NCBI GenBank assembly: GCA_963921795.1 | Contig: OY997642.1 | Coordinates: 36,420,840-36,484,839, forward strand | Source: Nannobrachium achirus | Taxonomy: Eukaryota > Chordata > Actinopteri > Myctophiformes > Myctophidae | Length of the DNA stretch: 64,000 nucleotides | Direction: 5' to 3' | Part shown: positions 1-13,100 of the stretch, one piece after another | Numbering within the stretch: position 1 is the first letter of the stretch | How the letters are laid out: every line of letters begins with the position of its first letter | Translations under genes and position numbers: made by a program | Notes under the pieces: model-generated | The model's database searches: none | Told to the model about the DNA's origin: nothing | The model's input: only the letters and a program-made list of their open reading frames with translations

Positions 1-950
1 TGAGAGAACGCGTGTGCTTGCTTGCGTCCCGGGCGGCCGGGTTTAATTCCTCCGTCGGTTGCAGAGCGAGCGTAACCGTTTTTAAATATGATCCCCCCCT
101 GTTAACATGCATTCCGCTATGTCACCGACGACAGATACATTGTATCAAAGTATTAATGGGCCCAATCAGTTTTAATCAATCCTGTGGGCGAGGCTAGAGA
201 TCCTGACTTCAGAAGCCCATCCTGCAACGATTATTCTGCAACACAGTTTTCCCCTACAGCCGCAACCTCCGGGACATTATAACCAGTAGACTGAATTACC
301 CACACTGACCACCAGCCTCTGCCACTGACCACTTCTCTCTGCTGATGGAGAGAAATGGCCCCATTAAGCCCTGCAAATATGTCCATGTTCAGGTACATAT
401 GTGTTTAGCATTTATTAAGAACACTCTGTGCATGGGTCTTCATATGAATAGCTGATTCCGTGTTCTCTTTTGACTCTCAGTCGAGTCCCAGAGGAACGAC
501 TGCTTCGGGGGGCTGTCGGGTGTGTGTGGGGTGGGGGTGTGGGGTGTAGCAGCTGTAGTAGTAGGGGCGGAGGAGATGTCTAGGCGTTAGTAGTTATGAT
601 GATGGCGGCGGTGGTGGATTACGCGGCCCCACAGCTGCAGAGATGATGTGCTGCTCGGGTCCACACATTAGCATGAATGCTTCATTATCCCACTACTTGT
701 ACATAATGGCAACAACTCCACGGAGGGGTCAGGCCTCGACACGGCTCATCAGCCCGCTGACGGCCCGGCCTAAAGAGGAATGAGGAGCAAAGGCGGAGCT
801 GCTCCCCGCTAATCCATCGCCTCTACTTAACACCCCAGCCCTGAATGGGCTGGAGAACACGCTGTGACTTAAGCTTATGTGTGTGAGTGTGTGTATGTAT
901 ATACATGCTAGATATATATACATACTAGATATATATACACATACATACTA

Positions 951-1210
951 TATTGTCGTTGTCAGGTGGAGACCTTGTATGTCCAAAACCGTCCCTTTTT
1001 TTACCTTATTTTAAAAACGAGTTGAAGTAGTGAAAACAGCCGCTCTACAAGCTCACAACACCACGGTGCGAGGCGTTGTGCGCTTGTAGATCGGCTGTTT
1101 GCACTACTTTTATGCAGCAATCTTGTATGATGAAGTAGGGCTTTAATTCATGAAAGAACGTACTATTTTGAAAATTGGAGATACAAGGTTTTTACGCCAC
1201 AGTGACTATA
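951..1210. mobile_element. TA-flanked MITE, TCGTCGTTGTCGGGTGGAAA family
   Basis: Starts TATTGTCGTTGTCAGGTGG and ends with AGATACAAGG then GTGACTATA. The family has about 35-bp inverted ends and TA flanks, as in Tc1/mariner-type MITEs. The palindrome lies at 1026-1112. Confidence 0.7.
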
Positions 1211-2184
1211 TATTTTGTGTGTGTGTGCAGTTGCACAGTCAGTGAGAGTGTTATTAGCACTATGTTCTAATGTAATCTGTATAAACTCAACCTTTCTGAA
1301 ATTTCGAACAGATTGAAGTGTAATATATTAATTAAGCATAATGTTTAGAAACATTATTGATAATGTGTAGACCAACAAGACCTGTATTTTTAATTGAACA
1401 GAAATGTCCCTTCTCCTGTCTTGCTAATTGCTTATATCCAGACGTGTCGCAGTTCCTCTGCAAATGGCTGTTGAACTGCCTTTGCATCTTGTCGTCGTGC
1501 GAGTCATCGCCTAGATCTCCTTAAGCATTCATGATGCATTCTGCTGAATGGATGTATATAGGAAGAGGGGGCCATAAGCAATTAAGGTTCACCAAATATA
1601 TCCTATATTCTACTCCGGTGACAGTGATCAAATGAACACTGTGCTGTGGTGCTTTGTATGTTTGGCAAATGACCTCAGAGAATCATCATATCATGTTTTT
1701 CGCACGCAAATCATCGAAGACTTTATGGGGTTTTTATGCATATGCAATTTCTTTACAGAACTGTGCATTACCGTTTGGTTGAGTTTTAATGCCAGTTATT
1801 ATTAAGTTCACAAAGTTTTAATACGTGTGGGCATGTCTACATTTAATCTCTGTCCTTGACATGTTCATAGAGGACAAGGAATTGGTGTAAACCACTGGTT
1901 CTAAACATGGTATCCGTAGATCCCCTGGGGTCATTGAGGGTGTATCGGGGGGGTCCCCTGTTAAATGATTGATAGTTAAGAACCAAAGGGACCTTTTACA
2001 CTTCTGTAAATCCATTTGTACACTGCCAGAGTGAAATTAACAAGGATTTTACAGTGTTTATTGGGGTCCTAGAGATAAAGAAAAAGCATATCAAATGGGC
2101 GCTCCTTGCACTAATGCATATTAAACTGGTGTTGTTGAAATGAAAATGGTTGAGAGTAAAAAAGTACTTGCTTTTAAGTGTACT

Positions 2185-2738
2185 TAAAGGAGTCATCCAG
2201 ACCAAAACACATATAGGGTTAAATCTGCCTTTTATCATACCCCTTCATACCTGCTTTAGTCGATTTTTTTCATAGCTGCCCCTGTTGCTAGATTTCTGCT
2301 GCCCCTGTTGCTAGATTTCGCGGGCTCTCTCATAATTAACAGAGTAGATTGTCCTTAGGCTAGTGAGGTTATTTCTTTAGCTTCAAAGTTTGTATTTTTT
2401 TATTGGATTGTGTTTACACAACGTCCTGAGACCAACCAAACCGCTGACAAGTAAGGGTGCCTGTGAGGTCAAAACAGCGGTTTGGTTGGTCTCAGGACGT
2501 TGTGTAAACACAATCCAATAAAACAATACTAACTTTGAAGCTAAAGAAATAACCGCACTAGCCTAAGGACAATCCACTGTGTTAGTTATGAGAGAGCCCA
2601 CGAAATCTAGCAACAGGGGCAGCCGAAATCTCGCAACAGGGGCAGCTATGAAAAAAATCGACTAAAGCAGGTATGAAGGGGTATGATAAAAGGCAGATTT
2701 AACCCTATATGTGTTTTGGTCTGGATGACTCCTTTAAG
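2185..2738. mobile_element. Foldback (palindromic) MITE with TTAA flanks
   Basis: Nearly perfect inverted arms of about 260 bp, with a short loop at 2444-2473. Ends AGGAGTCATCCAGACC and GGTCTGGATGACTCCT, each next to TTAA. The left arm has a small extra duplication of CTGCCCCTGTTGCTAGATTT. TTAA flanks suggest piggyBac-type mobilisation. Confidence 0.7.
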
Positions 2739-3239
2739 TATTCAAGAGTACATGCTTTTAAAAACACTTAAAGTATAAGTAAAAGTAAGAGTAGGCTACA
2801 TTTCTTATTTTTCACATCAATGAATTACTATAATGTTTTCTCAATGAATTTATAGGAAATTTTAACTCTTGTTTCAGAAGTAAAGGTCTTTGCACACTGT
2901 TTTTTGGGCTGAATATCGGGGTGAATTTCAGAGCGCGTAAATAAAAAAAATCTATCTCACTTTATGTCAATCACGTTTTCACACTGCCGCCCGTTTCGTA
3001 TTTATTTTCGGACCAGGGTTGATTTTTTCCGATTTTCGCATGTGTCGCCACTGGGTCCTTTGCTCTCTCGACTCTCCTCTCTCTCTTCTTGGCCTGAAAA
3101 TGCTTTCGAGGATTTCGGATTTCCAAAACGCAACGAGAAAACGCAGTGCAGTGTGCAACCAGCTTTACTCTGAAACCTAATGCACTGATGTGCTTCCTTG
3201 TAGAACCACTACTTCATACAATGATTGTATGTAGAAACA

Positions 3240-3392
3240 CCTATAAACACATAGAAATGTACTTGAGTAAAAGTAAAATATTTGGCCTGGGAAATGTTCT
3301 CAAGTATGTAAGTAAGTAATAAGTATTAAAAAAAAGTAATACTCCAGAAAAGGATTACTCAAGTACATTTACTCAGTTACTGTCCACCACTG
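3240..3392. repeat. hAT-like repeat end rich in ACTTGAGTAA motifs
   Basis: Contains TGTACTTGAGTAAAAGTAAA and ends ACTGTCCACCACTG, a common fish hAT-like terminus. The left end was not located; related ACTTAAAGTATAAG sequence at 2740-2800 flanks the foldback and may belong to the same copy. Confidence 0.45.
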
Positions 3393-3468
3393 AGAATCAC
3401 TAGACTAGTTTTCTACTGTATACTGTAGCAACAGTCTGATGTTGACTGTTATCCTGTAACAATTGCTG

Positions 3469-3758
3469 CGTTTACATGCACAGGTATATTCCACTTCGCT
3501 TGTATACAGAATGACTGCTCATTCAGAATGAAAATGCTCATGTAAACACCTTAATTGGAGTAGAATATTCCATTCCGGTCAATTTGAATAGAATGTTCCA
3601 TTCCGGTCATTTTGAATAGAATATTCCATTCCGGTCTGGAGGGGTGGTATATACCGTTTGAATCGCAGTATACTCTTATTCAGGTTCCAAGTAGTTATGA
3701 ATCTCTGTTCGGAATGAGTTAATTCTGAATTAATACATATTGCGCATGTAAACGTGAC
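3469..3758. repeat. Foldback-like repeat with TTTACATG ends
   Basis: GCGTTTACATGCACA near the left end and GCGCATGTAAACGTG near the right end are inverted. Inside are repeated AATATTCCATTCCGGTC units. Confidence 0.5.
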
Positions 3759-4997
3759 CATTGTACTTTGGCACAGTCAGGCTGGATGGGGCTAGAGCCT
3801 ATACACTTTGTTTTGGTGAAGTCCGGCTGTATAGGACTAGACTTCGAGCCTTTATCATGAATGTTTTGGTACAGTTAGGCTAGAGCTTATAACCTAAGAC
3901 AGCACCCCAACTTCACATGTCACATTGGTGGCCCTCCTTTAGGAAACCAGAAGCAGTGAATGTGAATTGTGAACACAGATTATGACAGGTTCTTTCTCCC
4001 CATAGTTACTGAAACTGAATACTAGACTCACAAGCGACCATTATGTTTTGAAATTCTGACCCTAAAATGGCATTTTTCAGACTAACAAATCAGGAGGAAA
4101 AAAACATCTTTGTTCGAGACTTGTTTGTACGGGTATTAGGAACACACTCGTATGATACAGTATGTAGCTCATGGAGCGTTTGAGGAGATCTAATGACATT
4201 GACAAAATGTAGTCATGTGGGGTGTGGGCAAGAATGAAACTACTGAAAGTGCCTAAGCAGAGGTACTGGAAGTACAAGGAAGTTGGGTTGATGATGTGAA
4301 AACCTGTTTACATTCCTGATGCGTGAAGATGTGACGTGGTTGGTTGAAAAAGTCAGTTTCAGGGGGATTGTACTGTACATACAACGGAAGTCTCATCCTG
4401 TAGACACTTTCTGTCATAGTTCTTTACCAGGCTTCTCTCCTGGTGGGATGAGAACAATCTGGGAACGACGTACACTACAGTCAGGCCGGATGGGGTTAGG
4501 GAGCACAATGCTCTTCTAATGCCACCAGCTGATTATTTCTCCACTGTAATTACATTATCCTCCCCTTTATGCAGGAGTGGTCTCTGGGGGCTAATGGATA
4601 CAGCCATGTTTAATTCATCAATATTCAGCATCCAATTTGACAATTAGACACGATTGTTGAATTTTAAATATCAGCCCAAGTTATCTTTTTACTTGTCTAG
4701 TACCCCCACCACCACCACCACCATTGAGGCCAAGTGTATTGTTCAAGCCGTAAATGAATAATTATAATTTGTCAGATCTAGATTTTTTTTTTTTTTTTGT
4801 ATTACATTTTTAATTGGGTTGAAGTGGCTTATGAGATTCCTTGATGTAGACACGATAAATGGTTATAACCAAATGTGAAACACTAAAACCTTGCTATATT
4901 TCTTGTGTTAGCCATTCCATTTAAAACAAAAAGAAAGGGAAATAAGGGAAATACGTTTGTGAAAAGGCAGAGCAATTCATTATTAAAAAAAATATAT

Positions 4998-5003
<6 letters not shown>

Positions 5004-5093
<90 letters not shown>
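5004..5093. repeat. (CA)n microsatellite
   Basis: About 88 bp of CA repeat. Confidence 0.99.
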
Positions 5094-5095
<2 letters not shown>

Positions 5096-5279
5096 TCTCT
5101 TTTCTCCCTATCATTCAGCTATATCACTTATTCAAAAGCAAAGTTTAACAATTTGATACCCCCTACCCTGCTCTCCTCTATTTCCCTCTCTGATTTCAAC
5201 ATGCTAATTTAGTCGGTTCTACCCAGCATGATACCCCCGCTCTCTCTCTCGTTCTTGCTGCGTTCCCGCTCCCTCCCCT

Positions 5280-5545
5280 CTGGGACCTGAAGATTAATAT
5301 TCCCGGGCCCAACAAGATAATTACTGATACTAATTAGACATGATTATGTGAATTTGATACACTTATTACTCTGGATAATGAGTAGGACGTATTATCCTAA
5401 CAAGAGCCCGTGCCGCTCAGTTTACTTTACACATGACACACTATATTTCCTGTTATTGTCACCTCAATCAGAAAGCCACACCGATAATTATCAACTGAAA
5501 GGCCCTGATAGGTGAAGGCAAAAGTTATGAAAATCAGGGATGTAA
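5280..5545. promoter_or_regulatory. Candidate conserved non-coding element
   Basis: Unique AT-rich block with GATAATTACTGATACTAATT and CCGATAATTATCAACTG, resembling clustered homeodomain sites, bounded by CA microsatellites. Judged by composition only. Confidence 0.25.
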
Positions 5546-5580
5546 GATGTTTAATGTTAAATTCTTTGGGTATTTTTTAA

Positions 5581-5583
<3 letters not shown>

Positions 5584-5671
<88 letters not shown>
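5584..5671. repeat. (CA)n microsatellite
   Basis: About 86 bp of CA repeat. Confidence 0.99.
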
Positions 5672-5672
<1 letters not shown>

Positions 5673-6179
5673 TTTTTCAATTATCATTTATTAAGCATGG
5701 TTAAATATCCTAAATTCAATATTGTGATAAGTATTGCTTTCAGTATTGTCAACAGTTTGGGAATATAGATGTGGGAATCTTTTACACTTTAATATTACTA
5801 AATTACTAAATAAAATGTTCCCTTGTTTATTTATTTTTTATTTTTTTATTTTTTAAAAATATTTTCTAGAAAGTCAATTTGACTGCATGCAATAACTCAG
5901 TTTATTATGAACCGTTGCTGTGTAATCTGTGATTGTACACTGATTGGAAGGGCACCAGTGACACTTCAGTGTAGTTAGAGATCTGCTTTAAGCTTGATTT
6001 GTGCATCAGTGTCGCAGGCAGAACATGTTGGACGTACAAGCCCACAGCGCTTCCCTCTGCAGTATGTCATGGGTTTGTAGATCTGGTAGTTTTCTGCACA
6101 CGATCACATGATGGCGTACAAATGAAGCATTGGAGCGTTGGAGTGCTAGAGAACAGGAGGGGAAAGGACCCCACGCGGT

Positions 6180-6360
6180 GCAAGCCTAGCCCATGAATTA
6201 GTAAAGAGAGCCGGGCGTCCGCGGCTCTGCCTGATTGGAAGTTGGGGAGAGAACGCCTGCTGACGCCAGAGGAGATGGATGTGGCAGTCAGAGGGATGAG
6301 GCAAGATAATTAGCGTACCGAGTGTATCTTGTTAATTAAGGGCTAATTAGAGGCAGAGGC
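6180..6360. promoter_or_regulatory. Candidate conserved non-coding element
   Basis: Unique block with GATAATTAGCG, TTGTTAATTAAGGG and CTAATTAGAGGC. Composition-based only. Confidence 0.25.
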
Positions 6361-6595
6361 GGAGGGAGAGAGGGGCTGTGTGTGTGTGCGTGTGCACGCG
6401 GGGGTGTCGTGATGATGGGGGGATGCTAGCGCTGAAATCATGCAACAAGAAAGACGTGCACAAATAAGGTGGCGGTGACATTGTATTTGCTAAACTGCCT
6501 GGAGTCAATACTGTCATCATCATCATCATCATCATCAACCACATTATTGTCAATCAGCTAACACGGTCAAATCCTCAGTGTTAATGTATCAATTC

Positions 6596-6749
6596 ATGGG
6601 TTGCATTTGTAGTCCTACACCGTCCATGTTGAGGACCAGCGCAGGTGTTTCAATTGCCTGATTCTCATAGAACTAATATCCTATGCCAATCAGAACACCT
6701 GTGTTGGTCCTCAACATGGCTGCTGTAGGACTACAAATGCAACCCATGG
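6596..6749. repeat. Short palindromic MITE
   Basis: Outer arms CATGGGTTGCATTTGTAGTC and GACTACAAATGCAACCCATG are perfect inverted repeats, and the inner arms pair with a few mismatches. About 154 bp. Confidence 0.7.
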
Positions 6750-6831
6750 ATGTGTAACTCTTGAGAGTCAACTCTCAGAGTTAAAGGTGGAAGTACAGAG
6801 ACAACTCTGGTCCAGTTTGAGAAGTCTAGAC

Positions 6832-7296
6832 CAGGGTTCTTCAACAGGGGGTCCGGGACCCCTAGGGGGTCCTCAGAGTTACTACAGGGTGTCCTTCAAA
6901 TCTTTTAGTGATAGAACGTTTTTTTTTCTCCTTTTTTATACTAACCTCTTGAACCCTAGTGTCCATATTCTGAGAACTTTAGCCAAAAAATAGCAGATCT
7001 ACACGATCTACACGCTCACAGCGCCTCACACTGCGAGCGTGTAGATCTGCTATTTTCGGGCAAAGAGGTTTGGTGTAGAGGGGAAAAAGAGCAGACTAAG
7101 TACAGAGTGAAAGGTCAAGTTTATTAAGTATCAACGGTTCAAGTGGTTAAATATCTGAAAACACAAATTGACATAAATCGAAAATACGCTGATGATTGTG
7201 CTGTCAAACGATGAAACTATATGGAATCTGGGGGTCCCTGCTTCATCTCTCTCTCAGCTAAGGGGTCCTTGGCCTGAAAACGTTTTAAGACCCCTG
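6832..7296. mobile_element. hAT-type MITE upstream of exon 7344
   Basis: Ends CAGGGTTCTTCAAC and AAGACCCCTG; target duplications gtctagac (6824-6831) and ttctagac (7297-7304) match at 6 of 8 positions, or 7 of 7 allowing for the first base pair. It contains the shared palindrome at about 6987-7056. Same family as 41615-42057, in the opposite orientation. It ends 47 bp before an agap3 exon. Confidence 0.75.
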
Positions 7297-7343
7297 TTCT
7301 AGACGGTTTGAGTGGTTAAAGCGAGTTGTTTGTTTATTTTCAG

Positions 7344-7496
7344 GCGCTCCTCATTCCAACAGCAGCACTTCTCTGCAGTCGGGCGCGTCGGTGTTCGCCG
7401 GCGGTAAGGACGGCATGCACCAGCGCTCCTTCTCCGTGTCCAGCGCTGACCAGTGGAACGAAGCCGTCATCAACACCAGCACAAGCAGCGGGGCCG
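7344..7496 (+). CDS. agap3: agap3 internal exon: linker in split PH domain
   Basis: First recognisable coding exon of an AGAP-family gene (ArfGAP with GTPase, ankyrin and PH domains). It enters with two bases of a split codon after a TTTTCAG acceptor and leaves one base before a GTAAG donor; 153 nt. The peptide contains HSNSSTSLQSGASVF and DGMHQRSFSVSSADQWNEA, typical of the serine-rich linker that interrupts the PH domain in AGAP1 and AGAP3. Known family role: GAP activity toward Arf GTPases at endosomal and cytoplasmic membranes. The linker is probably phosphorylated (inference from its Ser content). The upstream exons (GTPase domain, first PH half) are not in the window. A hAT element ends 47 bp before this exon. 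Confidence 0.9.
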
Positions 7497-7755
7497 GTAA
7501 GACCTCCGGCATCACCCTCTGATCTGCACTTAGAAACCCTGAGTGTGCATTTAACTTTGAGAGAGAGTGCAAATGGACCCGTCCATTTCATTACATTTAC
7601 ACTCACAGTTACAAATGGATACATCGATTTTCCTCACCTTTGCTCAGTAAAATCTTCCTAATCCTAATTGGACTCAGACCCTTATGGATCCATTTTTGGT
7701 TCTTGGGTTCAATTAACTCTTGAGTTCAATTAACAAATAATGTACTGTAGTGTAC

Positions 7756-7758
<3 letters not shown>

Positions 7759-7847
<89 letters not shown>
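7759..7847. repeat. (CA)n microsatellite
   Basis: About 88 bp of CA repeat, 260 bp after an agap3 exon. Confidence 0.99.
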
Positions 7848-7848
<1 letters not shown>

Positions 7849-8246
7849 TATACTACTAGAATTCCACTGCCTGCAATGTTGGCAGCCAGCTGCATTTTAT
7901 GTGCGTGTGTCAGTAAACACGTTCAACCTTGATATAAACGAATTTCTCGTGAACAACAACGAAACACAATCGAGAGAGATCTCATCTGTAAACACGACGG
8001 CTGATGCAGTTTGACATTTTGCGGGCGTATATTCTTGGACAAAAGCTCATTTTCCTAATTAGCCGATTGCCTCCGTGATCGGCGTGCCCTTTTGGCCCGC
8101 TGATAGAGGTGAGCAGGGCTGCTCCACAGAGAGGAAGGTTACTTGCCATCCACACACCTCCACCCTTCCTCCTCCACCCACACGCTCCGTCACGCTGCAC
8201 CTTGTCAGTACTTGAGTGAAATAAAATAATACATTCACCGTGCATG

Positions 8247-8311
8247 TCCCCCCCCCCCCCCCCCCTTCTCTCTCTCTCTCTCTCTCTCTCTGACTCTCTC
8301 CCTCTGTCTGT
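8247..8311. repeat. Poly-C then (CT)n tract
   Basis: About 20 C followed by CT repeats and (CTGT)n. Confidence 0.97.
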
Positions 8312-8730
8312 CTGTCTCTCTTTGCTTCCGAAGAGGAAAATGAATGCTTTTCGGGGGTACCATTCATCACCAGTTATTTCCCTCTCTTTGTGGTTGGCAG
8401 TAAAAAAGCACTTAAATGCACATCAACAGAATAACAGTCATTTCCATGCATGTTTGCACTCTGGTAGTTCTCATTAGCACGGCGGCGCCTCCCCCCCTCC
8501 CCATGGGCTCCCAGGGGCCCCGGCAGTTTAAAGAGCGCACTTTACGAGCACTGCTGGAGTCCAACCGCGCGGCCCTCGTGGTTCCGCAGACAAGCCTGTC
8601 TCTCATTTGGAACTGCCAAACGATCAATTCTGCCTGGACGCAGGCACTTCCATCACCCCCTACCCTTGTCTCCCATCAGCAGCATGCCCAAAGCAGAATT
8701 ACTTAGATTCGTGGGGTCCTCAAATAAATG

Positions 8731-8755
8731 AGTGTGTGTGAGTGTGTGTGTGTGT

Positions 8756-8820
<65 letters not shown>

Positions 8821-8846
8821 TGTGTCTGTGTCTGTGTGTGTGTGTA
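8731..8846. repeat. (GT)n microsatellite
   Basis: GT repeat with CTGT interruptions. Confidence 0.98.
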
Positions 8847-10269
8847 GCTGTTTGCATGTGAGCTTTCTGTGGAGTCTGTTTGTGTCTGTATTTTAATGTC
8901 TGTGTGGGTGTGCAAAGCTTCATACTGGATGTTTGTGAATGTGTTTGTTGTGGGGCGGCAGGTCTACAGTGGACAAATAAAACAAGGTTTCGCTGACACC
9001 CGGATCTATGGAAATATAAGGCAGGCCTAGCATTTTCCATTTCCACGTTTGGTAAACTGAGAAGCCTTCACTATTAACATACCTCATTAACCAGCATCCA
9101 GTCTTCAGCTAAATCAAATCCACAATTTGCTCCATTATTCTATTTTCCTTCAATTATTTCCATGCTACTCTTAAGGTAACCACAAATGAGCTTCGATGAG
9201 GCAAATGAGCTGAAAACAATATTAGAAACATTGTGTGAAATGATAGATATGTTATCCTTCCCTGCAAAGGAGTGTCTCTGTAATCAGTGCATGGGCAGAC
9301 AATTTAAGAGTTGTGCACGTTGCAAAGCAAGTGCATTTCACCTTAGAGAAAGTTTTCCTTAAAGTGTTCTTCATTTCATTCCTTCTAACAAATCCAGAAT
9401 GTGAATTTAAGTGGGAGAATATACTTCTAGAGTGAAGTGTGACTTGGGTTTAGATATCACATGCATGATTGAAATGTGACCTCTTATCTTGTGTCCCTAA
9501 TGGGGCTTCAATAATCAATAGAGGGTGTTCCACACTGAAGGGTGCTCATGTTTTGCCATTTGAATTGACTTCAACCAAAGCCCAATCACTCCATTATCCT
9601 TGGTGAAGGTTGCAGGTTAACATAAAATGTGATTTCATGATGCAAAAACAGTAGATTGATGATTCACTCAAGCATGAATGCATCTTAGCCAGGTAACCAT
9701 TTCCATATTATTTAAAGAATGTCCTCATTTGTAAACCCATTGTGCAAAGGCAGAAGCAGAGGTAGTAACATCTCTTGAATATTGAGCGCAGTCTTTTGAT
9801 TAAATCCCGTCCCATTTTGTCTATTGCTCGCATGCATAAAGACACCCATCTTTAATCTAGAGGTGCGCAAGCAAGGTGCTTGTTTAGAGCCCACTCTCCT
9901 TGACACACCTCAATCTCTGCACCTGAATTAAAAGCAAGGGATCCAGAAGGACCCCTGGACGATGGGACAGACTCGCGGATGTCAATAACGGCACTTACGT
10001 CACGGTCAAAGCCTGAGTGACGTCACATCCCCATGAGAGGAAGCAGTCTCAAGAATTGAACAATTTCATCATTCTTGTATTCTAGAAAGTGTCCTTCCAG
10101 GGTCCTATATGCTGCAACACAATGTACAAGACATTTTGTAGAACGTTTTACCTTTTAAACCGGTTTATTTCTCCTGACTGAACATTGCGTATCAGGGTAC
10201 AGGCACTTAATGCAGCAGAGTAGCCTTTTTCCTGAGCACCTAAGGTTTTATAGTCTCCCATCGCGAGGG

Positions 10270-10480
10270 TGAGGGTGTGCGGAGCGTCTGATTTCTATGC
10301 CGGGCCGTAATGAAGTTTGACATTTAGTTTGGAGAGCGCAGCAGAGCGCGATCAGGCCTTGATTAGCGCGCTCTAATTGAGGATAATAAGGGTGAGGCGG
10401 TGATTGTTTCTAATTTTTGCCATTAATTGCAGCCGTTGGCTTTGATTGAGGACAGGCAGGGACTGCCATGTCAAGGGGCC
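10270..10480. promoter_or_regulatory. Candidate conserved non-coding element
   Basis: Unique block with TTGATTAGCG, CTCTAATTGAGG and GCCATTAATTGCAGCCG. Composition-based only. Confidence 0.25.
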
Positions 10481-10608
10481 TGGTGAAATCACGGTACTTC
10501 TTACCTTGAGCATCTTGAATTACAATGAACACCCCGCCCCCTACCCCATCCATTCTGTCTAAAGTCTGATTTATATTTAGTTGAACGACGGTGTAGTATG
10601 CCCTAGAT

Positions 10609-10676
10609 AGCCGATATACAAGCGCACAACACGTCGCGCATCAACGCATTGTGATCATGTACATCTAGTATTTTTG
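10609..10676. repeat. Degenerate palindrome module outside a recognisable transposon
   Basis: AGCCGATATACAAGCGCACA then a diverged inverted half ending GTACATCTAGTATTTT. Confidence 0.5.
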
Positions 10677-10946
10677 GCACACGCCGCTGTTGTATGACAA
10701 ACCATGAATTAGGTTTCATAATCTCTCTGATTCTCATTGGTTCTCATTGTGACAGTAAGGCCAGGTAGCTGTTTGTGGCCACTTTTTTTCACCCACAGCC
10801 TTCATCCTGAAGCATGTTTAAACTGTCATCTCCGCGGTAGGAGTGTAATACACTGTAATCACAGGTTAGGGCTGATACCTACTCCGCTGCCCAGGAGAGC
10901 CGGTGCTCGGCTGAATGAGGAGAAGAGACTCCTGATCCCCGGTGTG

Positions 10947-11509
10947 CAGGGGTGTCGCACAAAATTTTGGGCCCTGGTAGTGGGTACAAGGATTCACTGT
11001 GGGCTCCCCCCATTATTTTGTGCTTGAACTCTTGAAAAATAGCAGATATACAAGCTCACAGTGCCGCGCTGCAAGCTTGTAGATCTGCTATTTTTGAAAA
11101 ATCGTGAACATTTGTGCAAGTCTTTGAATATTTCAAATCCTAAGGTTTTTTTAAGAAAACTATGTTTCTATGTCAGTGGTGTTCAAACCTTTTCATATGA
11201 AGGATCCCCAAAATGATATGTATTTGGCCACGGACCCCATCTCAAAATATTTAGTTCCAGGGACCCCCCCAGAAGCGAAATATTTGTTACAAATGTTCGC
11301 TTAAAACATACATACGGTATATTCAAAGATTTGCACACATTTTCACAGCTTTTCAAAAATAGCAGATTTACAAGCTTGCAGCATGGCACTCGGTGCTGCG
11401 CTGTGAGCTTGTATACCTGATATTTTTCAATGGCTAAAGCATAAAATAATTAAGTCCCCTCCACCTTGGGCCCTGGTAACTCACTCCCCCCCCCCTTGTG
11501 ACGCCCCTG
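10947..11509. mobile_element. hAT-like composite element, CAGGGGTGTCGCAC family
   Basis: Left end CAGGGGTGTCGCACAAAATT, right end TTGTGACGCCCCTG, immediate 6-bp repeat ggtgtg on both sides. It contains two palindromes (11036-11096 and 11356-11430) and, between them, an end of another hAT family (CAGTGGTGTTCAAACCTTTT). Confidence 0.75.
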
Positions 11510-12309
11510 GGTGTGCTTCATTACACAGCTTGCTCTCTATAGCCCCTCATATGCCGTAACAGCTAGCTAATAACGTCACAGTGAACTCTCTGTTCACGTA
11601 AAGATCTTAAAAGCCAGAGAATCCTTCAGAGCCCAACTTAATAACTTAAGCAACGTTCTCTTTCAGACATGGGTAGTTTGGAAATGAATTTCCACCTTTT
11701 GAAGGAGGGAGATTACAGATGATTAGGTTTAGGAACAGTGATATTGTTGCTCAGTGGTGTATATAGAGGGCTTAACGCACTAACCCAATGGTTTTATTCC
11801 TTTCTGTTCCACTGCCCTCCTATATGAAGGACGTAAAAAAAAGAAGACTGCAGTAGCAACGGACAAAAGGAGCCATATCTATCCATAAATGTTTCAGGTG
11901 TGGGATGAGTATTGCTGGGGTCATTTTCCACAACATTAGGGGCAGCAATTGATAATTAGAGGTGTTTATGACATGGTTGCACCCACCCCTGGGGCAGCCC
12001 TCCCCTTTAACCTCAAGCGACATTAAACAAATGCTGGCTGTCACGTCAGAGAGGCAGGTTGGAGCTCAAGTCTTCCCACCCGCCATACGGAGCAGGACAG
12101 ACGCTTACACGGTGAGGGAGGGGGAAGGAGGGGGGGAGGGAAATGATGGGGGGGGGGGGGGGTGCACGGAGGACCCCTGTGCCCCCAGCTGTCTGAGCCA
12201 GCTAATGACTCGTCTCAGGGGGGCTGTTGTAGGAGAGCAGGGAAATTGAAACAGACGCCTCGACTAGGCACCGCTACATGTGTGGCTCTGTGCTGCCATT
12301 CAAAACACA

Positions 12310-12336
12310 GAGGGAGAGAGAGAGAGAGAGAGAGAG
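12310..12336. repeat. (AG)n tract
   Basis: Short AG repeat; a poly-G run lies nearby at 12148-12163. Confidence 0.95.
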
Positions 12337-13052
12337 GGTGATATATTTGTAGTCCAGCGTGGTGCTACACTTATTGATCAAAGTGCATAAAATCAATAGT
12401 GTTTATTTGCCACTTGAAATGTTTTTTTAAGTGAAATCCGTATGCAGTGCTGCTCATGACATTTTAATCGCATGAGGTCTTATAAACTGCCAACATTAAA
12501 ACAATTATATTTTGTTGATAGTAATTTTGTTTGTGCTTTAATATGGATGTCATTCTTGTCTATTCTTCAACCAGAGGAGTTCATAATGAACATCTGGTCT
12601 GATCCAGTGACATGTCATCTTCTCATACATTACATGTTTTAGCCCACAATCTCACAATACATCCCTCGCAGTGCCTCTCCTCTCTCCCCCATGCATCCTC
12701 AGCCCCCTACTGAGCCCATCCCAGTTCTCCAACACAGCCCCCATCTCCCTAAAGGTAATGACCAAATTAGCCCTAATGTTGTACACTGGCTAATGGCACA
12801 GCCACGCACATTATAGCCTATGTATAACTGGCAACGACAACAGCAATAATCCCTGAGCCCCTTGTCCTCCCGCCCTCCGCCCCTGGGGCTGGGACGGTGC
12901 ACAGGGAAATGAATGGAGTTGGCCACACTACAATGAGCTTTTGATGGGAGACAATGGAGTAGGCTGCCAGCACCACACGGGGGTGGTAAGAGGAGAGCAA
13001 TATGGGCCCATCTCCTGGCCCTCCCTGCCTTCTCTCCCCCGAGGCCCCGCAC

Positions 13053-13100
13053 GCCCCCCCCCCCTCTCTCCCCCCCCCCCCCCCCACCCCCCCCCCCCCC
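13053..13100. repeat. Poly-C tracts
   Basis: Three C runs separated by CTCTCTC and A; prone to sequencing error. Confidence 0.95.

Larger units (their letters stand above)
1..7343 (+). other. Intron (or upstream region) of agap3
   Basis: No exon recognised before 7344. It contains several MITEs, two long CA microsatellites, and two unique blocks with conserved-element character (5280-5545 and 6180-6360, rich in TAATTA/GATAATTA motifs). The first 950 bases show no feature I can name. Confidence 0.6.

Noticed and set aside
1890..1960. Possible hAT end CTGGTTCTAAACATGG
   Set aside because: Only a short similarity to CAGTGGTTCTCAAAC; no partner end or target duplication was found.
7326..7661. 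111-codon ORF overlapping the first agap3 exon
   Set aside because: It is in a different frame from the AGAP-like peptide, and reads through the donor into intron sequence.
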